In this document: positions 8,389-17,000 of the stretch, piece by piece
Layout: each line of letters opens with the position of its first letter
How positions within the stretch are numbered: the first letter of the stretch is position 1
Origin: Ferruginibacter sp.
GTDB taxonomy: Bacteria; Bacteroidota; Bacteroidia; Chitinophagales; Chitinophagaceae
Reading direction: 5' to 3'
DNA: 64,000 nt
Assembly: GCF_028288465.1 (NCBI RefSeq)
Contig: NZ_JAQBNR010000036.1
Coordinates: 1-64,000 of the forward strand
Notes under the pieces: model-generated
Databases searched by the model: none
The model's input: the letters and a program-made list of their open reading frames with translations, nothing else
What the model was told of the DNA's origin: nothing
Position numbers and translations under genes: made by a program

Positions 8389-8961
8389 ATGAAAAAATTA
8401 AGCATTCTTTTGGTAGCTGCAGTAGTAGTCTTTTCTTCTTTTAAAGCCATTGAAACATGGAAAAAGGATAAAGCGCATTCCCGCCTTGGATTTTCAGTTA
8501 CTCACCTGGGCATCTCCGAACAAACAGGTTTTATCAAAGATTTTGATGTAACGATTAAAGCAGAAAAAGCAGATTTTAGTGATGCAGTAATAGAGCTAAA
8601 AGCAGACATCGCTACTATTAATACTGGCATGGACATGAGAGACAACCATTTGAAAAGCCCTGATTTTTTCGACGCAGCTAAATTTCCAACACTTACTTTT
8701 ATCAGCACAGGCATCACCGGCGCGGGGGCAAACAAATATAAACTGACAGGCAACCTAACCCTGCATGGCGTTACCAAGCCTGTTACCCTGGATCTTCTGT
8801 ACAAAGGCACAACTACCAACCCAATGTCCAAAGCAGCAACCAGTGGCTTCCAGGTAACCGGTGTTATCAAGCGTACAGATTTCGGTGTTGGAACTAATTT
8901 TCCTACCGCTGTTGTAAGCGACGAAGTAGCAATCAAGGCAGACGGAGAATTCAGTAAATAA
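8389..8961 (+). CDS. YceI family periplasmic protein (first copy)
   Basis: This 190-residue exported protein has a signal peptide (about 1-20, MKKLSILLVAAVVVFSSFKA). A YceI beta-barrel follows: WKKDKAHSRLGFSVTHLGISEQTGFI, then DMRDNHLKSPDFFDAAKFPTLTF (about 80-102) and GNLTLHGVTKPVTLDL (about 120-135). YceI proteins form lipocalin-like barrels that bind isoprenoid or other amphiphilic molecules and are often induced by base, osmotic or oxidative stress. It lies behind the FNR-type promoter B. A hairpin separates it from a second, more divergent YceI gene. The family call is secure; the ligand is unknown. Confidence 0.93.
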   Translation: MKKLSILLVAAVVVFSSFKAIETWKKDKAHSRLGFSVTHLGISEQTGFIKDFDVTIKAEKADFSDAVIELKADIATINTGMDMRDNHLKSPDFFDAAKFPTLTFISTGITGAGANKYKLTGNLTLHGVTKPVTLDLLYKGTTTNPMSKAATSGFQVTGVIKRTDFGVGTNFPTAVVSDEVAIKADGEFSK

Positions 8962-8970
8962 TTAATCAGC

Positions 8971-9006
8971 AAACAAGGGCTGGTGCTTTTGTCAGCCCCT
9001 GTTTTT
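8971..9006 (+). terminator. Hairpin with T-run between the YceI genes
   Basis: Arms AAACAaGGGCTG (8971-8982) and CAGCCCcTGTTT (8993-9004) form an 11-bp stem with one A/C mismatch, followed by TTTTT. It can end or reduce transcription after the first YceI gene. A second small hairpin (ACTGCC at 9018-9023 with GGCAGT at 9032-9037) lies in the leader of the next gene. Confidence 0.6.
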
Positions 9007-9053
9007 AACATTAAGGCACTGCCGGGAGCCTGGCAGTTCTAAAAAAAAATTGT

Positions 9054-9584
9054 ATGAAAAAAATATTCATTGGCTTTTCCGCAACGATAATACTGGCAGC
9101 AATGTTTGCTTTCACAACAGTAACAAGCTGGAAAATTGCAGATGGCTACAGCATCGTATTTGCTACCAACGGGGTAAGCGGCATTTTTAAAAATATAAGC
9201 GGCAATATTTTATTTGATGAGCAAAGCCTGGCTGCTTCAAAATTTGATATTGCTATTGATATTAATACTATCAACACGGGTAACGGCATGCAAAATAAAC
9301 ATGCAAAAAGCGCAGAATGGTTTGATGCTGCAAAGTATCCTGCCATCAAATTCACTTCTACAAAAATTGTAAAAGCCGGGGCCGGCTACGCTGCTACTGG
9401 TTTGTTGCAGGCACATGGCATCAGCAAAGAAGTGAGTTTACCTTTTACCTTTAAAAAAACAACCACGGGTGCCTTGTTTGAAGGAAATTTTAACATCAAC
9501 AGGAATGACTTTAAAATAGGTGCCGCAGGCGGGGAAGTTGGTGATGTAATTAAAGTAACAGTATCCCTGCCGGTTATAAAATAA
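9054..9584 (+). CDS. YceI family protein (second copy)
   Basis: The 176-residue exported protein has an N-terminal signal peptide (about 1-22, ending AMFAFTTVTS). YceI landmarks match those of its neighbour: GMQNKHAKSAEWFDAAKYPAIKF (about 82-104) and GLLQAHGISKEVSLPFTF (about 122-139). It is shorter than the first copy and diverged, especially in the first strands (WKIADGYSIVFATNGVSGIF). It is therefore an old paralogue, not a recent duplication. The next gene starts 11 bp after its stop, so the two are co-transcribed. Confidence 0.9.
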   Translation: MKKIFIGFSATIILAAMFAFTTVTSWKIADGYSIVFATNGVSGIFKNISGNILFDEQSLAASKFDIAIDINTINTGNGMQNKHAKSAEWFDAAKYPAIKFTSTKIVKAGAGYAATGLLQAHGISKEVSLPFTFKKTTTGALFEGNFNINRNDFKIGAAGGEVGDVIKVTVSLPVIK

Positions 9585-9595
9585 ACTAAAATAAA

Positions 9596-10012
9596 ATGTA
9601 TAAAAAATTATTACTACTGGGTGCTGTGTCTGGCTTGTTGTCGGCTATTGCATCCATCATTTATCAAAAAGTATATGCCGCTTCGCTTGGTGAAAATTTT
9701 GCCCTCATTGTAAAACCGTTCAATATTATTGTAATAAATATTATCAGCGGCCTAATAGCTGGTACAGGTTTTTGGCTTCTGAATAAATGGCTGAGGAATA
9801 ATACAGAAATTGTTTTTAACCTGCTGTTTGCAGTGTTATCTTTTGCAAGCATTGTTCCTGCATTCGGGTTCCGTTTACCCGTAACCATCGAAACACCTGA
9901 GCTTTTTCCCGGCCTGGTTGTGCCCATGCACTTTTTTCCGGCGCTGGCATGGTTAACACTCAAACCTCTTTTTGTTAAGACCTATCAACCCTACCAGAAG
10001 GTATTTGCTTAG
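9596..10012 (+). CDS. Small four-helix integral membrane protein
   Basis: The 138-residue protein has four hydrophobic segments: about 5-28 (LLLLGAVSGLLSAIASIIYQKV), 42-62 (PFNIIVINIISGLIAGTGFWL), 70-92 (IVFNLLFAVLSFASIVPAFGF) and 105-125 (FPGLVVPMHFFPALAWLTL). No enzymatic motif is seen, and I do not recognise a named family with confidence. It is tightly linked to the second YceI gene (11 bp). A role near the inner membrane with the YceI protein, for example in handling a quinone-like compound, would be inference only. Confidence 0.7.
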   Translation: MYKKLLLLGAVSGLLSAIASIIYQKVYAASLGENFALIVKPFNIIVINIISGLIAGTGFWLLNKWLRNNTEIVFNLLFAVLSFASIVPAFGFRLPVTIETPELFPGLVVPMHFFPALAWLTLKPLFVKTYQPYQKVFA

Positions 10013-10042
10013 CAGTCCTTTATTTTTCAATCTTGCAATTTG

Positions 10043-10068
10043 TTTATTGTTGTATACACAACGATAAA
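10043..10068 (+). promoter_or_regulatory. 26-bp palindrome upstream of the nitroreductase gene
   Basis: Half-sites TTTATTGTTG (10043-10052) and CAACGATAAA (10059-10068) surround TATACA. Of 13 symmetric base pairs, 11 match and one mismatch is a T/G. It lies 55 bp before the nitroreductase start codon, so it is a likely operator. It does not match the FNR consensus, and the binding protein is unknown. Confidence 0.45.
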
Positions 10069-10123
10069 GCCTGCAAACGCCGGAGATATTTTATCGAACA
10101 AAATTTTTTAAAAAATATAATGC

Positions 10124-10714
10124 ATGAAACATCTTAAAACAGCTCTAACCCATTACCCTGTAGCAGACAGTATTAAAAACAGGTGGAGCCCGAGAAGCTT
10201 TTCAGGCGAACCTATAACAAACGATAACCTTAATACGATCCTGGAAGCTGCTACCTGGTCTTTCAGTGCTATTAATGAACAGCCATGGCGGTATGTAGCG
10301 GCACAGAAAGGTACCCCGTTATTTGACCAGCTTTTTGATACCCTTGCAGCGGGAAACAAACCGTGGAACAAACAAGCGTCTGCTTTTGTGGTAAGCCTTG
10401 CAAAAACAACTTTTGCCGATGGTATTACGCCAAACGGCAGCGCACAGCATGATGTAGGTGCTGCCAATATGTTGTTAACCCTGCAGGCCAACAGCATGGA
10501 TATCTATACCCATCTGATGGGTGGCTTCGACAGAGCGAAGGTGGCCGCATTATTACAACTGGAAGCCGATATTGTACCGGTTGTAATCATCGCATTGGGC
10601 TACGCGGATGAAGCAGAAAAACTGGAGGAGCCTTTTAAAACAAGGGAACTGACGCCCAGGATCCGTAAACCGTTGAGTGAAATTATCCGGCAAACAGCGC
10701 ACAGTAAAAACTAA
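10124..10714 (+). CDS. Nitroreductase family protein (FMN-dependent)
   Basis: The 196-residue protein shows the nitroreductase signature for the FMN phosphate site near the N terminus (RWSPRSFSGEPIT, about 20-32). It also has SAINEQPWRYV (about 48-58), HDVGAANMLLTLQANSMDIYTH and a C-terminal GYADEAEKLEEPFKTRELTPR. Family members use NAD(P)H and FMN to reduce nitro groups, quinones or flavins. It follows a 26-bp palindrome and precedes the DOPA-dioxygenase-like gene by 56 bp, so the two probably form one unit. Confidence 0.92.
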   Translation: MKHLKTALTHYPVADSIKNRWSPRSFSGEPITNDNLNTILEAATWSFSAINEQPWRYVAAQKGTPLFDQLFDTLAAGNKPWNKQASAFVVSLAKTTFADGITPNGSAQHDVGAANMLLTLQANSMDIYTHLMGGFDRAKVAALLQLEADIVPVVIIALGYADEAEKLEEPFKTRELTPRIRKPLSEIIRQTAHSKN

Positions 10715-10770
10715 AAATTGTTGCGTATTCTTGTAAGCCATCACAGTAAAACAGTCTGGCTGCAACAGTT

Positions 10771-11652
10771 ATGAACAGAAAAAAATTTATACATTCAATT
10801 ATAACAGGAGGATTGATTATGCCCGGGTTATCAACATTTAATAAGTTTACCAGTGATTTAAAAGAACAGGCCCACCGCATGCCCGCGCTTTTTATAGGTC
10901 ATGGTTCACCCATGAATGGTATAGAGGACAATGAATTCAGCCAGCGTTGGACTAAGATGGCCAAAGAGATCCCTACTCCATCGGCTGTTCTGGTAGTATC
11001 CGCACATTGGTTTACAAAAGGCACCCGTATCACGGCAATGGATTTCCCTAAAACAATTCACGATTTTGGAGGTTTTCCCAAAGCCTTATTTGATGTACAA
11101 TATCCTGCCCCCGGCAACCCGTCTTTGGCCCTGGAAACCGCCACATTGATTCATACAACCCCCGTTTTACAAGATCACGACTGGGGTCTGGATCATGGCA
11201 CCTGGACCATCGTTCGGCACATGTATCCCGCAGCCAACATCCCTGTTTTACAATTAAGCATTGATTATACAAAAGGTGCCCGGTACCACTACGACCTTGC
11301 GAAAGAACTATACAGCCTGCGCAAAAAAGGCGTACTGATTATTGGCAGCGGCAACATGGTACACAACCTGGGTATGGTAGCGTGGGATAAAATAGACGGC
11401 CCTGCCTATGGATACGACTGGGCCTTGCAACTGAATGAAAAATTTAAAGACCTGATATCATCGGGCGATTTTAACCCCCTGATTAATTATGAAAGTTTGG
11501 GTAAAGAAGGCCGGTTGGCAATACCAACTCCTGAACATTATTTGCCGCTGCTCTACACCCTTGGATTGAAAGGCGAAAATGATAACACCGATTTTTTTAA
11601 TGATAAAGCTGTAGCAGGTTCATTAACGATGACATCTGTTAAGCTGGGTTAA
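10771..11652 (+). CDS. 4,5-DOPA-extradiol-dioxygenase-like enzyme (LigB/YgiD family)
   Basis: The 293-residue protein is a class III extradiol dioxygenase homologue. Family landmarks are MPALFIGHGSPMNGIEDNEF (about 31-50), VVSAHWFTKGTRITA with the metal-ligand histidine, HDFGGFPKALFDVQYPAPGNP, LDHGTWTIVRHMYP, and GSGNMVHNLGMV. These include the expected histidine metal ligands. The N terminus (about 1-30) is a weak signal-like stretch not found in the short cytosolic YgiD proteins. Ring cleavage of DOPA-like catechols is the family activity. The substrate here is not known. It ends the redox locus. Confidence 0.9.
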   Translation: MNRKKFIHSIITGGLIMPGLSTFNKFTSDLKEQAHRMPALFIGHGSPMNGIEDNEFSQRWTKMAKEIPTPSAVLVVSAHWFTKGTRITAMDFPKTIHDFGGFPKALFDVQYPAPGNPSLALETATLIHTTPVLQDHDWGLDHGTWTIVRHMYPAANIPVLQLSIDYTKGARYHYDLAKELYSLRKKGVLIIGSGNMVHNLGMVAWDKIDGPAYGYDWALQLNEKFKDLISSGDFNPLINYESLGKEGRLAIPTPEHYLPLLYTLGLKGENDNTDFFNDKAVAGSLTMTSVKLG

Positions 11653-11989
11653 GTCTCACTTAATTTAGTTCACATAACTTACTTCAGGGAAGTTATAAAA
11701 GATTAATCGCCGACAGTTACTTCAAATGATGTTGGTTGTGCTGATAACACAGGTGCAGAAAATTTTATTTTGGAATTTACCATTTTGCGCCACTCCGGAA
11801 TTTACACACATTATTTTCTGCTGAACAAAATCATATTTCGTTGATTATTTCATATGGGTTTATTCTCAGCAGTTGCAACCTTGGAATATTTTTTTGTATG
11901 GCACTATATACATGATAAACGGCGCATGCCTGCATATGGAACACAGTAAATTGCAATACGGATAGACTATGGTCTTAAACGGCTGCAAT
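11653..11989 (+). other. Non-coding interval
   Basis: This 337-bp stretch between the dioxygenase-like gene and the DUF1801 gene holds a short inverted repeat (TAACTT/AAGTTA near 11680-11700) and a loose repeat of CTGCTGA with TCAGCAG about 40 bp apart. No RNA gene, known motif or convincing promoter is seen. Confidence 0.4.
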
Positions 11990-12391
11990 ATGAAGACAGT
12001 AACCGCCAAACAACACGGCATTGATGATTATATAACTGGCTTTCCAGAAAGAATACAACGGTTGCTAAAACTGTTCCGTTCTGCTATTATAAGTGCAGCG
12101 CCGGAAGCAGAGGAAGTTATCAGCTACCAGATGCCCGCCTTCAAATATCATGGTATGCTTGTCTATTTTTCAGCTCACCGCAGTCATATTGGCTTATATC
12201 CTTCCGGATCGTGCATTGCACATTTTAAGGAAGAACTCTCCATGTATGCTACTTCAAAAGGCGCCATTCTGTTTCCGATGGATCAGCCGCCTCCGCTGGA
12301 GTTGATAAAAAAGATCGTGAGTTTTTGTGTACAGGAAAATGCGCAGAGAGCCGCTGAGAAAGTCAAAGTAACCAAATACAAACTGCAGTAA
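11990..12391 (+). CDS. DUF1801 / YdhG-like protein
   Basis: From ATG 11990 (MKTVTAKQHGIDDYITGF) this is 133 residues. An in-frame ATG at 11969 would add seven residues. The pattern ISAAPEAEEVISYQMPAFKYHGMLVYFSAHRSHIGLYP is diagnostic of the DUF1801 fold, in which Bacillus YdhG (an iron chaperone for frataxin-type functions) is found. The C terminus is basic (KVKVTKYKLQ). It is a stand-alone gene with about 300 bp of non-coding DNA on both sides. The molecular role is unknown here. Confidence 0.85.
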   Translation: MKTVTAKQHGIDDYITGFPERIQRLLKLFRSAIISAAPEAEEVISYQMPAFKYHGMLVYFSAHRSHIGLYPSGSCIAHFKEELSMYATSKGAILFPMDQPPPLELIKKIVSFCVQENAQRAAEKVKVTKYKLQ

Positions 12392-12685
12392 TAACAGACT
12401 GCAACCAACAACAAGTCCGGGAACCTGCCAGCAGGTAATTCGTGTTTCACAGGCCTGGCAAACAAAAGCAACTTCCCTTTCGGTCTGCAACTTTTATCTA
12501 AGATGAATTAACGGTAGTAACGAAGCATGTTATAACTGATTACCCGGTACAGGACAATGAATCAATTTTACTGCATTTTCGCCGGATGGAAGACAAGTGT
12601 GCAGACCTTACCTTTTTACTGTTGATATTTGCATCACAATTAGTTGGCATAAAGCGTACCTGTGGTTTAAAAAATACCAACAATC
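12392..12685 (+). other. Non-coding interval
   Basis: These 294 bp precede the glutaminyl cyclotransferase gene. There is a near -7 motif (GATATTTG near 12625) without a clear -33 partner. No hairpin terminator or RNA gene is seen. Confidence 0.35.
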
Positions 12686-13507
12686 ATGACCAAAAAATGG
12701 ATACCCTTAACCTGTTGCATTTGTTTATTAGCCGCCTGCACCGGCAACAGTAAAGAGGGTGATCAGGATGCAGGAGGAGCAATGGCTGTAACACCACAGC
12801 TCAGCTACACCCTTGTGAGTATATATCCGCACGATACATCCGCCTATACGGAAGGCCTTTTAATAAACGAGGGCAAATTGTATGAAAGCACGGGCTATAC
12901 AGATGAGCTGCCGCAAACCAGGTCATTATTTGATGTAGTCAATTTAAAAACCGGCAGGATTGAACCAAAAGTGCAATTGGATACCAGCAAATATTTTGGA
13001 GAAGGTATTGCTTTTTTACACGACCAATGGTATCAGCTTACCTACCGCACTAAAATTGGGTTTGTATACGCAGCCAATACTTTTAAGCAGGTTAAAACAT
13101 TTGTTTTACCAGTTAAGGAAGGTTGGGGCATGACGACTGACAGTACCCTGCTCATCATGAGCGAAGGAACCAATATTATAACTTATGTTGACCCGTTTAA
13201 GCTTACTGCTGTTAGAAAAATTAGCGTGGAAGATGAAACAGGTCCGGTTTTAAATATCAATGAACTGGAATACATCCGGGGCTTTATTTATGCCAACATT
13301 TATGGCACCAGCTTTATCATAAAAATTAATCCGGCCAATGGTAAAGTGATGGGAAAAATTGATTTCACGTTATTAAAGAGCCAGCAACGAAATGCGTTTG
13401 CCGGCGCCAAAGAAATGAACGGTATTGCCTACAATCCGTTAACCGGGAAAATTTTTGTAACCGGCAAAATGTGGCCTAACCTGTTTGAAATAGAATTGAA
13501 TCAGTAA
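12686..13507 (+). CDS. Glutaminyl-peptide cyclotransferase (plant/bacterial type), lipoprotein
   Basis: The 273-residue protein has a lipobox (CLLAACTGN, Cys about 18). A five-bladed-propeller sequence typical of the plant-type glutamine cyclotransferase family follows: DTSAYTEGLLINEGKLYESTGY (about 50-71), FGEGIAFLHDQWYQLTYRT, GWGMTTDSTLLIMSEGT, LNELEYIRGFIYANIYGTSFI-type sequence and EMNGIAYNPLTGKIFVTGKMWPNLFEI. These enzymes form N-terminal pyroglutamate on exported proteins. It ends 9 bp before the stop of the convergent response-regulator gene. Confidence 0.9.
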   Translation: MTKKWIPLTCCICLLAACTGNSKEGDQDAGGAMAVTPQLSYTLVSIYPHDTSAYTEGLLINEGKLYESTGYTDELPQTRSLFDVVNLKTGRIEPKVQLDTSKYFGEGIAFLHDQWYQLTYRTKIGFVYAANTFKQVKTFVLPVKEGWGMTTDSTLLIMSEGTNIITYVDPFKLTAVRKISVEDETGPVLNINELEYIRGFIYANIYGTSFIIKINPANGKVMGKIDFTLLKSQQRNAFAGAKEMNGIAYNPLTGKIFVTGKMWPNLFEIELNQ

Positions 13508-13515
13508 GACAGGTG

Positions 13516-13944
13516 TTATGCCGAATGGTTAATTTTATCTATCCAATACTGAACTGTACCCGCAACTGCATTTAAAAAGTCAGAAAGATCGGAAGGCTTT
13601 GTGATGAATCCACTGGCGTTGTTCGCATACGCCATATCAATATCATTTTGCGATGAAGAGGTAGTAAGCATTACTACCGGTATGTGGTTCAGGCTTTCAT
13701 TTTTTTTCATAAAAGCCAGTACTTCATGTCCGTTTTTTTTTGGCAGGTTGATATCAAGCAATGTAAGATCAGGCATTTCTCTATCGGCAAATCCATTGGC
13801 TTTGCTTAAAAAATCGATCGCTTCTTTTCCATCCGAAGCTATACTCAATTTAAAATCGATGGCTGCGTTTTCAAGCGCCACCCGGGTCAGCAGAATATCT
13901 CCTTCATTGTCTTCAACAAGTAAAATGTGTATAGTTTTTAGCAT
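13516..13944 (-). CDS. Stand-alone response regulator (Rcp1/CheY-like)
   Basis: The 142-residue single receiver domain begins ILLVEDNEGDILLTR, with acidic residues at 11-12, a phospho-acceptor Asp at 64 (LTLLDINLP), a Thr/Ser switch in VMLTTSS (about 90-96) and Lys in TKPSD. It has no output domain. The sequence is of the Rcp1 type that partners with phytochrome-like kinases. It lies just downstream of the multi-PAS kinase, and the two probably form a phosphorelay pair. Confidence 0.92.
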   Translation of the reverse strand: MLKTIHILLVEDNEGDILLTRVALENAAIDFKLSIASDGKEAIDFLSKANGFADREMPDLTLLDINLPKKNGHEVLAFMKKNESLNHIPVVMLTTSSSQNDIDMAYANNASGFITKPSDLSDFLNAVAGTVQYWIDKINHSA

Positions 13945-14013
13945 GCTGTTTTATTTACCAGGCCTGTAAGGGTTTATATACAATATACGCAGCAACAAAC
14001 AAACTTGAGTAAT

Positions 14014-17000
14014 TTATTTTTTAATGGTAAAATAAAATGTTGTTCCTTTTCCCGGTACAGATTCCAGCCAGATTCTGCCGCCAAGGTTTTCAATAATTTT
14101 TTTGGATATGGCCAGGCCAATACCGGTGCCGGAAAATTCGTTCTGGTTGTGCAGGCGTTGAAAAATAATAAATATTTTACCAAAGTATTCCGGTTCAATA
14201 CCTATGCCGTTATCTGCAATGGAAAACTGCCAATAGCCCGGCGTTTCTTCAGCGGATATTTTTATTTGCGGTACAATTCCCTTTTTTATATACTTTATAG
14301 AATTACCCAACAGGTTTTGAAATACCTGCATTATCGGAGACCGGTAGGTGTATAAAACGGGCAGCTCACTAACTTCAACAACGGCTTTATTCTCGTCTAC
14401 CTGCTTTTGCAATAATTGTAAAATTTCAGCTACCAACAAATTCAGATTAAGCAATTCCAGGCTATCTTCCGACCGGCCAACCCTTGATATTTCCAGTAAA
14501 TCCAGAATGATCTGGCGCATTCTTTTAGCCCCGTCCACCGCAAAGTGAATATAATTTCTACCCTTATCATCAATGTGTTCACCATAGTTAAGTTCCAGCA
14601 GTGTGAGGAAACTTGTCACCATCCGTAAAGGCTCCTGTAAATCGTGAGACGCAACATAAGCAAACTGTTCAAGCTCTGCATTTGAATCAGCCAGGACTTT
14701 CGCCTGTTCATACAGGTCATCATTTAATTTTTTTAAATGAATTTCATTTTCTTTCACGCTGGTAATATCCTGCGTGGCGCCGATCATCCGAACGGCGTTG
14801 CCGTCCTCATCCCGTATGATATATCCCTTGTCATATACATAAGCATATTCTCTGTTTGCTTTCAGCAAACGGTATTCTTCGGCCCAATAAAAAATATCCG
14901 GATTCTGAAAAGCTGCCTCCATGGATACCCTCACAGCAGCAAGATCATCCGGATGAATCAATGTTGAATATTCCGGATTGGTATGAATACTGTCTGCGGC
15001 ATCATAACCAAATAAATTTCTGAACCCATCGCCTGTACGGGTGATTTCGCCTGTAAGAATATTTAAGTCCCATATCGAATCATTGGTGGCTTTTGCTACC
15101 AGGTTGTATCTTTCATTGCTCACCCGTATTGACTCTTCCGCTTTTCTTTGATCTGTTAAGTCCAATCCAATAGCCAGCAAACAGTCCCTACCTTCATAAT
15201 TTATTTTAAGCGAATTAATAAAGAACGGGATGGTTGTTTTATCCTTTTTAAGAAGTTCAATTTCTACACCCGGAATACGTTTTTCAAAAACGGTTTTAAT
15301 TCTTGCCGCTATTTTTTCCTTCTGATTGTCATCATAAAAATTCAGTGGGTGCATATTTTTTATTTCTTCTCCGCTGTATCCTGTAACACCCTCAAAATTG
15401 TTGTTCCATCTTATAAAATTTCCTTCAGCATCGTATAGATAAAATATGCCGGGCAAATTATTAATTAAGGTATCGTTTAAATTTTTCTCTCTTAAAATTG
15501 ATTCTTCCGCCGCTCTGTGTTCAGTAACATCTGTAACGGTTCCTACATAACCTATTACTTTTCCTGCTGCATTTTTTTCGGGAATTGCCTGGCCCATTAC
15601 CCAGGTAATTGATCCATCCGGACGTACAAAACGGTATTCTGACTGCGATTGCTGGTGCGCCAATACTTCTTTATTCCAACCGGCTTTTAATTGTTCACGA
15701 TCTTCCGGATGCACGGCGGACAACCAGCCACTGCCCAGCGCCCGCTCAAACGAAAGCCCTGACATATTGCACCAGCAGGGGTTAACGTACGTGGTGCTGC
15801 CAAAAGCATCGGTATGAAAAATTCCAACCGGGGAAGTTTCGGTCAGCGTCTGGTACCGCTGTTCACTTTCTGCAACTGCAGCTTCCGCCTTTTGCCTGGC
15901 AGTTTCTTTTTCAAAATTGTCCAGCGCAAATGAAACGTCTGTCGCAGCTTCTGTCAGCAAGGCAATTTCTTCCGCATCAAAAAAATTCTTTTCACCAGAA
16001 TATAAATTAAAAACGCCTACTGTCTTATTCAATTTCCTGATCGGAATTCCAATGGATGAATAATACCCCCTGTTGATTGCCGCATCCCGCCATAGCGCCA
16101 TTTGCGGATCATTTTCGATATCGTTACAAACTATAAAACGACCTTCCCTGACGGCACGCCCCGCCGGCCCCCGGCCTTGCGGTATATCACCGGCAGAAAT
16201 TTCTTTAATTGTTGACAGATAGTCCTGTTCATCACCCAACTGTGCAACGGGAATTATTTTGTCACTCAACTCATCTTTCAAACCAATCCATGCCATCTTA
16301 AACCTGCCACATTCAACCGCTATTTTACATGCTTCTTTAAAGAGTGCAGTTTCGGTAGTGGTCCGAACAATCATTTGATTAATCTGGCTGATAAAAAGAT
16401 ACAGCCTGCTCGCCTTTAAAATCTTCTTTTCGGCATCCTTCCTTTCCGTAATGTCAGTAATAATTCCGTGCCATACGGTGCTGCCATCAGGCTGCGCTAC
16501 CGGCATCGAATTGCCGAGCAACCAAACCAAGCCCTTGGTGGGGTGATTGTAACGAAATTCTTTTCGCCACGGCGTTAAATTTTTGGCAGAAAGCAATATA
16601 TCCTGGTAATGTGGTTCTGTATCATCTGGGTGCCAGCGCTGCAACACAAGGTCTTCATTTTTTAACACCTCTTCTTTTGAAAAACCCCATATATTAATTG
16701 AGTGCTCACTTACATAAGGCAGGCCCAGGTGTCCATCCGGGTGTAATTGAAAAGAACAAATTAACCCTGGCGCGGTAGCGGTGATGATGGCAAATTTGTC
16801 TCTTTCTTCTTTCAATATGTTTTCAGCCAATTTGCGTTCGGTCACATCATTTAGGTTACTCACGATGCCCTCAATAGCCGGATCATTCAGCAGGTTAATC
16901 ATTACACCTTCCAGCCATACATAATGCCCCAGGCTATGTTTTATCCTGAAAGAAACTTGTACCGTTACGCCAGGCGCAGACAATATTTTGGTTATATTTT

